41,397 nt of DNA from contig DATIPA010000092.1 of assembly GCA_035472475.1 (NCBI GenBank), positions 1 through 41,397 of the forward strand, read 5' to 3'. Source of the DNA: JAFAXD01 sp035472475. Lineage in GTDB: Bacteria > Pseudomonadota > Alphaproteobacteria > Rhizobiales > Xanthobacteraceae. This document shows, piece by piece, positions 26,944 to 35,722 of the stretch. The notes beneath the pieces were generated by a model, which had not been told where the DNA came from, searched no databases, and saw only the letters and a program-made list of their open reading frames with translations. A program made the translations under genes and the position numbers. Position 1 is the first letter of the stretch. Each line of letters opens with the position of its first letter.

Positions 26944-27639
26944 ATGTGGCCTTTCCAGGGACTGTCTTTGTCAGCCGCAAGCGCGTGGTCCGATGCCGCC
27001 AGCCTGGTATTGGTCGCGTGTTTTCTGGTCGGCGCGGTCGCAACGTTTGTGCTCATTCAAACGATCAATGTAAAGGAGCAGTACTGGCGCAGCGCAACGG
27101 TTGAACCGCGCGACAGTCCAAAGGTCGCGGAGGAACCGCCCGCGAAAGTCGCGACGGCGGTCGCGGAAACAAGCGGACACGCCACCGACGCGCCGGTGCC
27201 GACGCCTCCGCCAAATGCCAACGGTCCGCGCGCGCTGACCGAGCAGCAGGTTCAGTCGCTGATTCAAAAGATGGCCGAGTTCAAGCACCACCACGTGACC
27301 GTTGGTGCCTCACCGGTGACGGCTGAATCCGGCCCGTTCGCCGACCAGGTCGTCCTCGCGCTCAAAACCGCCGGCGTATCGGCGGCGCGAAATGACTCCT
27401 CTGCGCAGATCCAGGTTGGGACGCCGCAAGGCGTCGTTGCGCGATATGTCACCGGCAACGAGCGCGGCGAACAGTTCGCCAAATTGCTAGCGGAAACCCT
27501 GACCGCGAACGGTATCGCCGCCAACGCCGCGGGCGGTCTGGTGGAAGAGATAATGGAAAACATCACCAAGCAGGGCCGCGCGATCAACGATCCCGCCAAT
27601 GAGTGGGTGGTCGTCGCAATCGGCGACAAGGCTCAATAA
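26944..27639 (+). CDS. membrane-anchored protein of unknown function
   Basis: I do not recognise the family. The 231 residues comprise a short cytoplasmic start, one transmembrane helix (about 20-42, SLVLVACFLVGAVATFVLIQ) and a Pro/Ala/Thr-rich linker (60-95). A folded, probably periplasmic domain of about 130 residues follows, with TEQQVQSLIQKMAEF and DQVVLALKTAGVSA. The glycine/alanine-rich VGTPQGVVARYVTGNERGEQFAKLLAETLTANG resembles a SPOR-like or small alpha/beta module, though no motif is decisive. It is convergent with the TctC gene (15 bases between the stops) and divergent from the GST. Confidence 0.75.
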   Translation: MWPFQGLSLSAASAWSDAASLVLVACFLVGAVATFVLIQTINVKEQYWRSATVEPRDSPKVAEEPPAKVATAVAETSGHATDAPVPTPPPNANGPRALTEQQVQSLIQKMAEFKHHHVTVGASPVTAESGPFADQVVLALKTAGVSAARNDSSAQIQVGTPQGVVARYVTGNERGEQFAKLLAETLTANGIAANAAGGLVEEIMENITKQGRAINDPANEWVVVAIGDKAQ

Positions 27640-27654
27640 GCAAGATCGCCTGTT

Positions 27655-28650
27655 TCAGTCGACCGAAACGCCGCTCGCCTTGATCGGCTCCGCCCATTTA
27701 TCGATTTCGGCCGCAACAAAGCGCTCGAGATAATCCGGGGTGGTGCGTTCGGGCGTGACGAGATCGGTCCCGAGTGCCTGCATGCGCTCCTTCACCGAGG
27801 CCGTGTTCATCGCCTCGACGGTTGCCTGGTTGAGACGCCGCACCATCGCGGCGGGCGCGGCACGCGGGAAGAACAAGCCGATCCAGTTGCTGGCCTCGAA
27901 ATTCGCCAGCCCCTGCTCATCGGCGGTCGGGACGTCCGGCAAGATCGAAAAGCGCTTGCGCGCAAACACCGCGATGCCCTTGACGGTGCGCGCCTGCACT
28001 TGCGGGAGCGCAGTGGTCACCGCGTCGCACAGATAATCAATGCGACCCGCCGCCAGATCCTGCATCGCGGGAGCGGACCCTCGGTAGGGGATGTGCTGGA
28101 TGCGTACACCGATTGCCGTGTTGAACAGGACGCATCCGAGATGCGTCGAAGAGCCGGCGCCGCCCGATCCAAACGACATGTCGGACTCGTGGCTGCGCGC
28201 GTAGGCGATGAATTCGGGCAGCGCACTGGCTGCGAGGTCGGTGCGGGCAATCAGCATCAGCGACTGCTCGGCGATCAGCGCCACCGGCGTGAAATCCTGG
28301 ATCGCGTTATAGAGCGGCCGCTTGTAAAGGGTCTGGCTGTAGGCCTGGGTGCCGACGGTGCCAAGCAACATCTGCGATCCATCCGGCGGTGCCTGTGCAA
28401 CGCGCTGCGTGCCGGTCATTCCACCGGCGCCGGTCACATTTTCCACCACGATCTGCTGTCCGAGGATTTCGCCCAGACGAGCCGCGACGACGCGAGCGAC
28501 GACGTCGGTCGGCCCACCGGCTGCGAACGGCACCACCATGGTCACCGGCTGGGTCGGCCAGTTTTGCGCGCTCGCGGCCGGCGCCCATGCCAGGAGACCG
28601 GCGACACCCCAAAGGACCCACGGTCGGCGCATGGCGGCAATGGCTGCCAT
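27655..28650 (-). CDS. TctC/Bug-family substrate-binding protein
   Basis: This is a second Bug-type periplasmic binding protein (about 331 residues). The signal RRPWVLWGVAGLLAWAPAASA is cleaved before QNWPTQPVTMVVPFAAGGPTD, a standard family start. ENVTGAGGMTGTQRVAQAPPDG is the family signature. The ATG at 28650 overlaps the alcohol dehydrogenase stop in TGATG, so the pair is coupled; ATG 28632 is an alternative start. No TctA/TctB genes are nearby. The coupling suggests the binding protein delivers a substrate related to the dehydrogenase. Confidence 0.92.
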   Translation of the reverse strand: MAAIAAMRRPWVLWGVAGLLAWAPAASAQNWPTQPVTMVVPFAAGGPTDVVARVVAARLGEILGQQIVVENVTGAGGMTGTQRVAQAPPDGSQMLLGTVGTQAYSQTLYKRPLYNAIQDFTPVALIAEQSLMLIARTDLAASALPEFIAYARSHESDMSFGSGGAGSSTHLGCVLFNTAIGVRIQHIPYRGSAPAMQDLAAGRIDYLCDAVTTALPQVQARTVKGIAVFARKRFSILPDVPTADEQGLANFEASNWIGLFFPRAAPAAMVRRLNQATVEAMNTASVKERMQALGTDLVTPERTTPDYLERFVAAEIDKWAEPIKASGVSVD

Positions 28651-29816
28651 CACTCGGCGGCAATCGTCCGGGCGCTCGCCTTGCGTTGCGGCTTGACCAC
28701 GACCTTGATGGCGTCCTCGACACGATCCTTGGCATACCGGATCGCCGTCGGCAGGTCCTCGAGCGGAAATGTGTGGGTGTGGATCTTGGTGGCATCGAAG
28801 CGCTTTTGTGCCATGAAAGCCTCGGCCCGATGCGTGGCGCTCCTGCCCTCCCCGCGAATACCGAACAGATAGATATTGTTGCGCACGATGTGGGCGACGT
28901 CGACCGGAACGGCCTCATGCGGAAAGGCGGCGAGGCAGATCTTGCCCCCGCGGTTAAGCATGCGCGCCGCATCGTTCACCGCGCCTGCAGCGCCGGAGCA
29001 TTCGATCACATAGTCGGCACCGACGCCGCCGGTGAGGCGCCGCACGGCCTCGACCGCGTTTTCCTGCGTCACGTTGATCACGTGATCGGCGCCGAGCTCG
29101 CAGCCGATCTTGAGCCGATTGTCGCGCGTTCCGGTCAGAATGACCGGTTGCGCGCCGAGCGATTTTGCGACCGCGACGCCGAGAAGGCCGATCGGCCCAG
29201 GCCCCATGACCACCACGCTTTCGCCCGCGACCAGGCCGCCAAGCTCGGTGAGGCCGTACATGGCGGTGCCCGCAGTCACCACCAGGGTCGCTTCCGCGTC
29301 CGTCATCGTGTCGGAGATTGCGATCAGCGTGTTGATGTTGTTGACCTGATATTCGCAGAAGCCGCCGTCAGTGGTGAACCCGTTGGCGCGGTGACCCTTG
29401 TCCTGCTCGCCGTAATTGAGCCCGTAGTTGAGACAAGCCGTGTACATGCCTGCACGGCAGCGCTTGCACTGCCCGCAGCCGGCGTGGATCTCGACGGTTA
29501 CCCGCTGGCCGATCGGAAATTCGTCGACCCCCGGGCCAAGCGCCACCACCGTCCCCATGTATTCATGACCGGGCGTGAAGTTCTTGTTGAACGGAAGCCC
29601 GCCCGCAATCATCGCCGGCGGACCCTGATAGATGATCTCGAGGTCCGTGGCGCAGATGGCCACCGCGTCGATGCGCACCAGGACTTCGGCCTTGCGCGGA
29701 ACCGGCACCGGCTTGTCCTTGAGGACGAGTTCGCCCGGATTGCCGAGCACCCATGCCTTCATGGTGTCGGGGATCGGGAACGATCCGCAGGTCCGCACGC
29801 CGGCCGGTCGATACAT
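28650..29816 (-). CDS. zinc-dependent alcohol dehydrogenase (MDR family)
   Basis: This is a medium-chain dehydrogenase/reductase of 388 residues that oxidises an alcohol or polyol with NAD(P). Catalytic zinc ligands are C55 (AICATD) and H84/E85 (TPGHEYMG). The structural zinc lobe has four cysteines C114, C117, C120 and C128 (CGQCKRC...C). The nucleotide fold has VVMGPGPIGLLGVAVAKSLGA. The start is placed at ATG 29816 because AAGGAG lies 7 bases upstream; an ATG at 29834 is also in frame. It is followed by the TctC gene with stop/start overlap. The length and glycine-rich substrate loop resemble sorbitol or threonine dehydrogenases, but the substrate is open. Confidence 0.93.
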   Translation of the reverse strand: MYRPAGVRTCGSFPIPDTMKAWVLGNPGELVLKDKPVPVPRKAEVLVRIDAVAICATDLEIIYQGPPAMIAGGLPFNKNFTPGHEYMGTVVALGPGVDEFPIGQRVTVEIHAGCGQCKRCRAGMYTACLNYGLNYGEQDKGHRANGFTTDGGFCEYQVNNINTLIAISDTMTDAEATLVVTAGTAMYGLTELGGLVAGESVVVMGPGPIGLLGVAVAKSLGAQPVILTGTRDNRLKIGCELGADHVINVTQENAVEAVRRLTGGVGADYVIECSGAAGAVNDAARMLNRGGKICLAAFPHEAVPVDVAHIVRNNIYLFGIRGEGRSATHRAEAFMAQKRFDATKIHTHTFPLEDLPTAIRYAKDRVEDAIKVVVKPQRKASARTIAAE

Positions 29817-29949
29817 CTCGTGCTCCTTGCCCAAAATCGCAGTGTTCTATTGATCGGAGGCCGCCGACGGTACTAGCCTCAGGTCCGCCGCTGGTTCCAA
29901 TCGCGCCTGCATTATCCATCAAACGGCGGCTCGTCACCAGGAGGATACG

Positions 29950-30747
29950 ATGTCCCAGGCAGTGGCAGACCTGAAGGACCAGCACGCGGCCACGCCACAA
30001 CGGGTCATTCAATCGGCCGATGCGGAGACGCCTGCCCTCAAGTACGGCCAGCGTCTGCGGCTCGGCATGGTGGTTCCGTCGGTGAACAGCAACGCAGAAG
30101 CTCACATCGGTGCGATGCTGCCGGACGGCGTTACGCTGCACACGACCCGGCTGCGGATGGACGAGCGCGATTCCAACGCCATGCTCGGCTTCATCGATCA
30201 CATCGAGGACGCCGCGGCGCTCCTCAAGGACGCCGGCTGCCAGCATATCCTGGTCAATTGCACCGCGGTCACCACCGCCGACCCGACCATCGGCGCGCGC
30301 ATCAGCGATCGCATCAAGGCCGCGACCGGCTTGCCGTCAAGCACCACTGGCGACGGCGTTGTCGCGGCCCTGAAGGCGCTGCGCGCCCGCAAAGTGGTGA
30401 TGCTCACCCCCTATCGCCGCACAGTCAACGAGCGCGAGGCGCGCTATCTCGAACACCACGGCTTTCAGGTCCTCGATTGGGAGGGTCTCGAGCTCAACGG
30501 CGCACAGGAGTTTGACGAGGTGACCCCTGATCGTTGGCGGCAGTTGGTGAACGCCCACCGCAATAATGACACTGACGCTTATTTCGTGAGCTGCGCCCAG
30601 GTGCGCGTGGTGGAGGTCATTGCGCCACTGGAGCGCGATCTTGCGCGTCCGGTGATCACCAGCAATCAGGCCGCCACCTGGTGGGCGTTGCGCCAGTGCG
30701 GCATCGCGGATCCCGTACCCGGGTTCGGCACCCTGATGCAGATCTAG
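29950..30747 (+). CDS. maleate isomerase / Asp-Glu racemase superfamily protein
   Basis: This is a 265-residue enzyme of the maleate cis-trans isomerase/arylmalonate decarboxylase group. It has the opening LGMVVPSVNSNAEAHIGAMLP and both pseudo-symmetric catalytic cysteines, C104 (LVNCTAV) and C215 (VSCAQV). Having both favours maleate-isomerase- or racemase-like chemistry, since arylmalonate decarboxylase keeps only one. The N-terminal 30 residues are an extra polar leader. AGGAGGATACG precedes the ATG. It is followed, after 256 bases of repeats, by a Liv-type transport operon, so a dicarboxylate or aryl acid could be the shared ligand. Confidence 0.9.
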   Translation: MSQAVADLKDQHAATPQRVIQSADAETPALKYGQRLRLGMVVPSVNSNAEAHIGAMLPDGVTLHTTRLRMDERDSNAMLGFIDHIEDAAALLKDAGCQHILVNCTAVTTADPTIGARISDRIKAATGLPSSTTGDGVVAALKALRARKVVMLTPYRRTVNEREARYLEHHGFQVLDWEGLELNGAQEFDEVTPDRWRQLVNAHRNNDTDAYFVSCAQVRVVEVIAPLERDLARPVITSNQAATWWALRQCGIADPVPGFGTLMQI

Positions 30748-30806
30748 TGTCGCCGATTTGTTGCGGCAATCTCGAGCAGGAACTTCAAATCGAAAAGCGA
30801 CACTAG
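30744..30806. repeat. inverted repeat, outer 10-bp arms
   Basis: CTAGTGTCGC (30744-30753) and GCGACACTAG (30797-30806) are perfectly complementary. Inside, CGATTTG pairs with CAAATCG once a 4-base AAAA bulge is allowed, giving a stem of about 17 bp with a loop of about 25. It begins inside the stop of the isomerase gene, so it may act as a 3' stabiliser or terminator-like hairpin, though no T-run follows. Confidence 0.7.
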
Positions 30807-30821
30807 AATCATATGTTTGCT

Positions 30822-30892
30822 AGTGCCCCTTTGCTTCCGAAGTTCGTGTCAGAGTGGCGGCGATGTATCACGAACTTCGGAAGCAGGGCACT
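30822..30892. repeat. second, longer inverted repeat with 17-bp perfect core
   Basis: The left arm starts AGTGCCC and then TGCTTCCGAAGTTCGTG (30832-30848). The right arm is CACGAACTTCGGAAGCA (30869-30885) followed by GGGCACT. Only three unpaired bases break the arms, and the loop is 20 bases. It shares the CTAGTG/CACTAG-style ends of the preceding repeat, so the two look like members of one palindromic repeat family in the gap between two operons. Confidence 0.75.
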
Positions 30893-31003
30893 GAGGCGTG
30901 GACTTAGCCATCAGCCACCTACGGGAGACAGTACGCCCGGCAGTGCTTTGCGGCAGGACGACTTTCGTTTCGAATCTACGCGTGGGCTGACGGGAAGCCG
31001 ATC

Positions 31004-31966
31004 GTGAACTCGCTTGGCACTTTCCTCGAGATCTTTCTTCAGGCGCTGACTGCCGGGATTCTGATTGGAGCGATCTATGGTCTGATGTGCGTAGGGCTCG
31101 GCATCATCTTTGGCGTGATGCGCGTCATCAATTTCGCCCAGGGCGAGTTCCTGATGCTGGGCATGTACTTCACATTCTACCTTGTTGTCGGGTTCAACTT
31201 GTTGTGGTTCTTGGGCCCCGTGCTGGGACCCTATACCGGCGCCTTGCTGGCAGGACCGGCACTATTCGCCGTCGGATACGCGCTGCATCGGCTCCTGATT
31301 TCGCGCGTGACCGGCACCAGCGTGGTTGGAACCGAGGGCGACGGGCACTACGCACAGCTCGTCCTCACCCTCGGGGTCGCGCTTGTGCTGCAGAATGGTG
31401 GTCTGATCCTATTCGGATCTACGCCGCAGTCGGTGCGAACCCCATTGTCGGCGCGGGCCTGGGAAATTCCCCTGCTTTATGACGCCGATGCCGCGTTGTT
31501 TCTTAACAAAGCGCGGACCGTTGCCGGCATCGTGTCGGTCGTGGCCGCGATCGCTCTCTATCTACTCATCAACCGCTCGCGCCTCGGCAAGACACTGCGC
31601 GCCGCGGCGGACAATGCTGCGGCTGCGACCTACATGGGCATTGACGTCGATCGCGCCTACCGCATCGCGTTCGGGATCGGCATCGGAATCACAGCGATCG
31701 CAGGCGGCTTGGTCGCCACCTATAATCCGTTCCAACCCTACATCGGTCTCGACTTCGTCATCATCATGTACGCCGGCGTGGTGCTTGGCGGCATGGGCAG
31801 CATTCTGGGCGCATTCTGGGGCGGAATGACCATAGGGTTGGTCCAGCAACTCTCTACGCTGGTGCTGCCCACGCAGTTGCAAAATGCGGCGATCTTCGTG
31901 ATTTTTCTCCTGATCGTCATGGTCCGCCCGCAGGGCCTGTTCGGCCGCGCCACCGACCGGATTTGA
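31004..31966 (+). CDS. livH: Liv-type ABC transporter permease (LivH family), second system
   Basis: This is an inner-membrane permease of 320 residues with the pattern LTAGILIGAIYGLMCVGLGIIFGVMRVINFAQGEFLMLG at its start and AGVVLGGMGSILGAFWGG and RPQGLFG at its end. It starts with GTG 31004. It differs clearly from the first LivH in this window (288 residues), so the two systems are not a recent duplication. The next gene starts 2 bases after its stop, or overlaps it if the TTG at 31963 is used. Confidence 0.93.
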   Translation: MNSLGTFLEIFLQALTAGILIGAIYGLMCVGLGIIFGVMRVINFAQGEFLMLGMYFTFYLVVGFNLLWFLGPVLGPYTGALLAGPALFAVGYALHRLLISRVTGTSVVGTEGDGHYAQLVLTLGVALVLQNGGLILFGSTPQSVRTPLSARAWEIPLLYDADAALFLNKARTVAGIVSVVAAIALYLLINRSRLGKTLRAAADNAAAATYMGIDVDRAYRIAFGIGIGITAIAGGLVATYNPFQPYIGLDFVIIMYAGVVLGGMGSILGAFWGGMTIGLVQQLSTLVLPTQLQNAAIFVIFLLIVMVRPQGLFGRATDRI

Positions 31967-31968
31967 TC

Positions 31969-33744
31969 ATGCAGGCCCGCCGAAGCCTGGTCGCGCCCCT
32001 GCTCGTAATCGCGAGCCTGGCGGTGGCGTGGATCGGCCTCGGCTTGATCGTGACCAATTCCTACTACCAGTTGATGCTCACCCTGGTGCCGATTTGGGCG
32101 GTCATGGGGCTCTCCTGGAATATCCTCAGCGGCTATACGGGCCTTGTCTCGTTCGGTCATGCGGCATTCTTCGGGCTCGGCGCCTACACGGTGACGATCG
32201 CGCTGGTGCATTTCGACATCACGCCCTGGATCGGCATTCCGCTTGGCATGATCGTCGGCGTGATTGCCGGCATCGTCATCGGTTATCCGACCTTCCGGTT
32301 GCGCGGCCACTATTTCGCGCTCTCCATGCTCGCGTATCCGATGGCGCTGCTCTACGTGTTCGAGTGGCTCGGGTACCAGGAAGTTCCTCTGCCGATGAAG
32401 CGCGCGGCGCCTGCCTTCTATATGCAGTTTTCCGACTATCGGGTGTACATCGCACTCGCGGTGGCGTTGCTCGTGTCCTCGCTCCTGATTTCGCTCGCGA
32501 TTGAGCGGTCGCGCTTCGGCATGGCGCTTGTCGCCATCAAACAAAACGAGCCGGCCGCCGAAGCCGCAGGCATCGATACATTCGCCTGGAAGATGCGCGC
32601 GATCATGGTGAGCGGCGCAATCGCGGCGGCAGCCGGCGGCCTTTACGCAGTCGTCCTGCTGGTCGTGACCCCGGACAGCGTGTTCGGGATGCTCACCTCG
32701 GCGCAGGCATTGATCGTCGCGCTGTTCGGCGGCGTCGGCATCCTTTGGGGGCCGTTGATCGGCGCAGCCATCCTGATTCCGTTGAGCGAAACGCTGCAGG
32801 CGCATCTTGGCGATGTGGTTCCGGGTATCCAGGGCGTCGTATACGGTGTCGCGATCATCCTCGTGGTGCTGCTCGCTCCCGAGGGAATTTTCTGGCGCGT
32901 GCGCGACTACTTCCAGATTCAACGCGCGCCTAGCGCATTGCCGGTAATGCCGGCTGCGCCGCGTGCGGCCATCGTCGAGCCTGCATTGACATCGCCTCGC
33001 CAGCGCAAGCCAATTCTGTCGGTGCACGGACTATCGAAATCGTTCGGCGGATTGCGGGCCGTGGCGGACGCAAGCTTCGACGTCGGCGACGGCGAGATCC
33101 TCGGCATCATCGGGCCGAACGGCGCCGGCAAGACGACGCTGTTCAACCTCCTCAACGGGTATCTGCGGCCGGACAGCGGCAAGGTCGTGTTCGCCGGCCA
33201 CGAACTGAGCGGCCTGAAGCCGAACCGCGTCTGCCGCCTTGGGATCGGTCGGACTTTCCAGGTTGTACGGGCGTTTCCGCGCCTTTCGGTCCTGAATAAC
33301 GTCGTGGTGGGCGCTTACGCAACGACGTCCAACGATACGGATGCGTTCGCGGCGGCAAGCAAGGCGCTGGCGCGGGTTGGGCTGAGCGGGCGCTCCGACA
33401 CCATCGCGGGCGGCCTCTCCAACAAGGAACTGCGGCTCATGGAGCTCGCCAGGGCGTTGGCCGGCGAGCCCCGTCTTCTGCTGATGGATGAGCCGCTCGC
33501 CGGCCTCGCCGCCCAGGAGATCGAGGATCTGCTCGCGCTGATCCGCTCGCTCGCCGCGCAGGGCACAACCGTTGTGATCATCGAGCATACGATGCGTGCC
33601 ATGATGCGGCTTGCCGAGCGCTTCGTTGTGCTTGACCACGGTCGCATTCTGGCGGTCGGACAGCCAAGCGACATTATCAACAACGGCAGCGTCATTGAGG
33701 CCTATCTCGGCCAGAAATGGGCGGCGATCCGTGCTCACGGTTGA
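31969..33744 (+). CDS. fused Liv-type permease-ATPase (LivM-LivG)
   Basis: This single chain of 591 residues joins a LivM-type permease (about 1-310) to a LivG-type ATPase (about 340-591) through a Pro/Ala-rich linker. The permease part has GLSWNILSGYTGLVSFGHAAFFG and ALVAIKQNEPAAEAAGID; the ATPase part has Walker A GPNGAGKTT, Walker B LLLMDEPLAG and the H-loop IIEHTMRAMM. The signature region reads GLSNKELRLMELARA instead of LSGGQ. ATG 31969 is chosen, with TTG 31963 as an overlapping option. The fusion fixes a 1:1 ratio of permease to ATPase. The stop overlaps the next ATPase start by 14 bases. Confidence 0.93.
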   Translation: MQARRSLVAPLLVIASLAVAWIGLGLIVTNSYYQLMLTLVPIWAVMGLSWNILSGYTGLVSFGHAAFFGLGAYTVTIALVHFDITPWIGIPLGMIVGVIAGIVIGYPTFRLRGHYFALSMLAYPMALLYVFEWLGYQEVPLPMKRAAPAFYMQFSDYRVYIALAVALLVSSLLISLAIERSRFGMALVAIKQNEPAAEAAGIDTFAWKMRAIMVSGAIAAAAGGLYAVVLLVVTPDSVFGMLTSAQALIVALFGGVGILWGPLIGAAILIPLSETLQAHLGDVVPGIQGVVYGVAIILVVLLAPEGIFWRVRDYFQIQRAPSALPVMPAAPRAAIVEPALTSPRQRKPILSVHGLSKSFGGLRAVADASFDVGDGEILGIIGPNGAGKTTLFNLLNGYLRPDSGKVVFAGHELSGLKPNRVCRLGIGRTFQVVRAFPRLSVLNNVVVGAYATTSNDTDAFAAASKALARVGLSGRSDTIAGGLSNKELRLMELARALAGEPRLLLMDEPLAGLAAQEIEDLLALIRSLAAQGTTVVIIEHTMRAMMRLAERFVVLDHGRILAVGQPSDIINNGSVIEAYLGQKWAAIRAHG

Positions 33745-34435
33745 ATCGCTCAGTGTCGCCTATGGCGGATTGACCGCGCTCCGCGAGATTTCGCTCGTCG
33801 TTCGAGCCGGACAGTTTGTCTCGATCGTTGGTCCCAACGGTGCGGGCAAGACGACGCTGTTTAAAGCCATATCCGGCACCGTGCCGCCGACTGGGGGGCG
33901 TATCACGTTCGACGGCCACGATCTGCTTGCGGTCGCGCCCTGGCAACGGGCCCATTTCGGCATCGCCCACGTGCCGGAGGGTCGGCAAGTCTTTGGCTCG
34001 ATGACAGTGATGGAAAATCTCGAGATGGGGGGCCATCCGCAATCCGGTCGACGCGACTGGGAGCGCAATCTCGAGCGCATATTCGCGCTGTTTCCAATCC
34101 TTGCCGAGCGTCGCAGCCAACCAGCCGGAACGTTGTCGGGCGGCGAACAGCAGATGCTGGCGATCGGCCGCGGGATCGCATCCTCGCCACGGCTTTTGAT
34201 GCTGGACGAGCCCTCGATGGGGCTCGCCCCGATGGTTGCCGATCTGATATTCGAGCGCATAACCCAGCTGCATCGCAACGGCCTCGCCATTTTGCTGGTC
34301 GAGCAACGCGTCGCCGAGGCGGTGCAATCGTGCGATTTCGGGTATGTTCTTGAAACCGGCCGGGTGGTGCTTGAAGGAGATAACCAAGCCTTGCTCGCGA
34401 ACGACGGCATCAAGAGCGTCTATCTCGGCATGTAA
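33731..34435 (+). CDS. livF: Liv-type ABC transporter ATPase (LivF family), second system
   Basis: This is the ATPase subunit of 234 residues beginning MLTVESLSVAYGGLTALREIS. Walker A is GPNGAGKTT, the signature is the canonical LSGGEQQMLAIGRG, Walker B is LLMLDEPSMGLAP and the end is typical of the family. The frame is open from 33611, but homology begins at GTG 33731, inside the end of the fused gene. The overlap of 14 bases indicates coupling. Paired with the fused LivG half it would form the ATPase heterodimer. Confidence 0.93.
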   Translation: MLTVESLSVAYGGLTALREISLVVRAGQFVSIVGPNGAGKTTLFKAISGTVPPTGGRITFDGHDLLAVAPWQRAHFGIAHVPEGRQVFGSMTVMENLEMGGHPQSGRRDWERNLERIFALFPILAERRSQPAGTLSGGEQQMLAIGRGIASSPRLLMLDEPSMGLAPMVADLIFERITQLHRNGLAILLVEQRVAEAVQSCDFGYVLETGRVVLEGDNQALLANDGIKSVYLGM

Positions 34436-34459
34436 AAAATCATAATGTGGAGGAAAGCG

Positions 34460-35704
34460 ATGTCGCAAAGATTGAGGTGGCTTTCGCTGTCGACACTGAC
34501 CATCGCGACGGCGGTTGCCGCGGTCGCTGCGCCCGCTCCCGCTGCAGCGCAACAGCCCAAGGACGTCGAAGTTGCACTGGTGGTCCCGCTTTCCGGACCT
34601 TGGGCGCGCCAGGGCCAGCTCGAGCGCATGGGCGCCGAGATGGCAATCGACGACATCAACAAGTCGGGCGGGATCAAATCGCTCGGCGGGGCGAAGATGA
34701 AGCTCATCCTATTGGACACCGGTGACTCCGCCGAGAAGGCCAAAAACGCAGCGCAGCGTCTTGTTGCCCAGAACCCGGACGTGGTTGGCGGCGTCGGCGC
34801 CTGGCTTAGCTCGTTCACGCTGGCGGTGACGGAGGTCACGGAGCGTGCCGAGTTGCCCTGGCTGACGCTCTCCTATTCGGACGTGATTACCGGCCGCGGC
34901 TTCCGCTATGTGTTTCAAACTTCAGCCACCGGCGACCGCCAGTCCGAGCTCGCCTTGCCGGCGATTATGGAGCTGGCCGAGAAGACCACCGGCAAGAAAC
35001 CGACGACGACCGGGGTCATCCAGGACAACACGGCCGCGCCCGTGAGCTTCATGAAGCCGATGCGCGCGGGCGGCTTCGAGAAGGCCGGGCTCAAAATCCT
35101 CGTTGACGAGACCTATACGCCACCGCTCTCCGACGCCACGCCGCTCGTCTCCAAGGTGCGTACCTTGCGCCCCGATTTCATGTGGGTGATCTCGACCAGC
35201 ATTCCCGACGATTCGCTGCTCATACAGAAGTTCTCCGAGATGGGAATAGGCCCGGGCAAGTTGCCGATCGTTGGCAACGGCGCACATTTTGGCGCGCCCG
35301 AGTTGCTTAAGGTTGCAGGCGGCGATGTGCTGGAGGGCACCTTGATCACCGTCGCCAACTGGAGCAACGACGGGCAGCGGCAACTTATCGATGAATTCAA
35401 GAAACGCACCGGCGAGCCGTGGCTCACCCAGGATAGCCTGTGCGCATACGGGCATGTGTGGATCCTGAAAGAGGCGGTTGAAAAGGCTGGCGTTGCCGAC
35501 CGCCGCAAGGTCGCCGACGCGATCCGTGCGATGGACACCAGCGAGGGCCCCGCGCGCTACTTCGCCGGCAACCACATCAAGTTCGACGATAAGGGGCGCC
35601 GGGTCGATGCGCCGCTCGTGATCTTCCAATGGCGAGACGGTGTACCGGTCACCGTTTACCCGCAGGGCCCGGGCAGCGCCAAGCCGCGGTGGGCGATGAA
35701 ATAA
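34460..35704 (+). CDS. Liv-type ABC transporter substrate-binding protein, second system
   Basis: This is a periplasmic binding protein of 414 residues (Peripla_BP_6 family). The signal peptide LRWLSLSTLTIATAVAAVAAP ends near AAA, and the mature protein starts QQPKDVEVALVVPLSGPWARQGQ. GAEMAIDDINKSGGIKSLGGAKMKLIL is the family hallmark. ATG 34460 is chosen over 34445 because GGAGGAAAGCG lies just before it. It comes last in the operon, after the ATPase gene. The binding pocket has several aromatic and polar positions, but the ligand cannot be read. Confidence 0.93.
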   Translation: MSQRLRWLSLSTLTIATAVAAVAAPAPAAAQQPKDVEVALVVPLSGPWARQGQLERMGAEMAIDDINKSGGIKSLGGAKMKLILLDTGDSAEKAKNAAQRLVAQNPDVVGGVGAWLSSFTLAVTEVTERAELPWLTLSYSDVITGRGFRYVFQTSATGDRQSELALPAIMELAEKTTGKKPTTTGVIQDNTAAPVSFMKPMRAGGFEKAGLKILVDETYTPPLSDATPLVSKVRTLRPDFMWVISTSIPDDSLLIQKFSEMGIGPGKLPIVGNGAHFGAPELLKVAGGDVLEGTLITVANWSNDGQRQLIDEFKKRTGEPWLTQDSLCAYGHVWILKEAVEKAGVADRRKVADAIRAMDTSEGPARYFAGNHIKFDDKGRRVDAPLVIFQWRDGVPVTVYPQGPGSAKPRWAMK

Positions 35705-35722
35705 CGGCTGATGCCGGCCGCT

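Noticed and set aside
28389..29876. A 495-codon plus-strand frame opposite the alcohol dehydrogenase and TctC genes
   Set aside because: It is antisense to two genes with intact motifs and shows no recognisable protein pattern.
31738..33027. A 429-codon minus-strand frame opposite the fused permease-ATPase
   Set aside because: It is composed of His/Arg/Asp-rich shadow sequence with no domain; the plus strand encodes a well-conserved transporter.
34436..34459. The A-rich stretch after the LivF gene as a terminator
   Set aside because: There is no stem before the A-run and the next gene of the operon follows directly with its own ribosome site.
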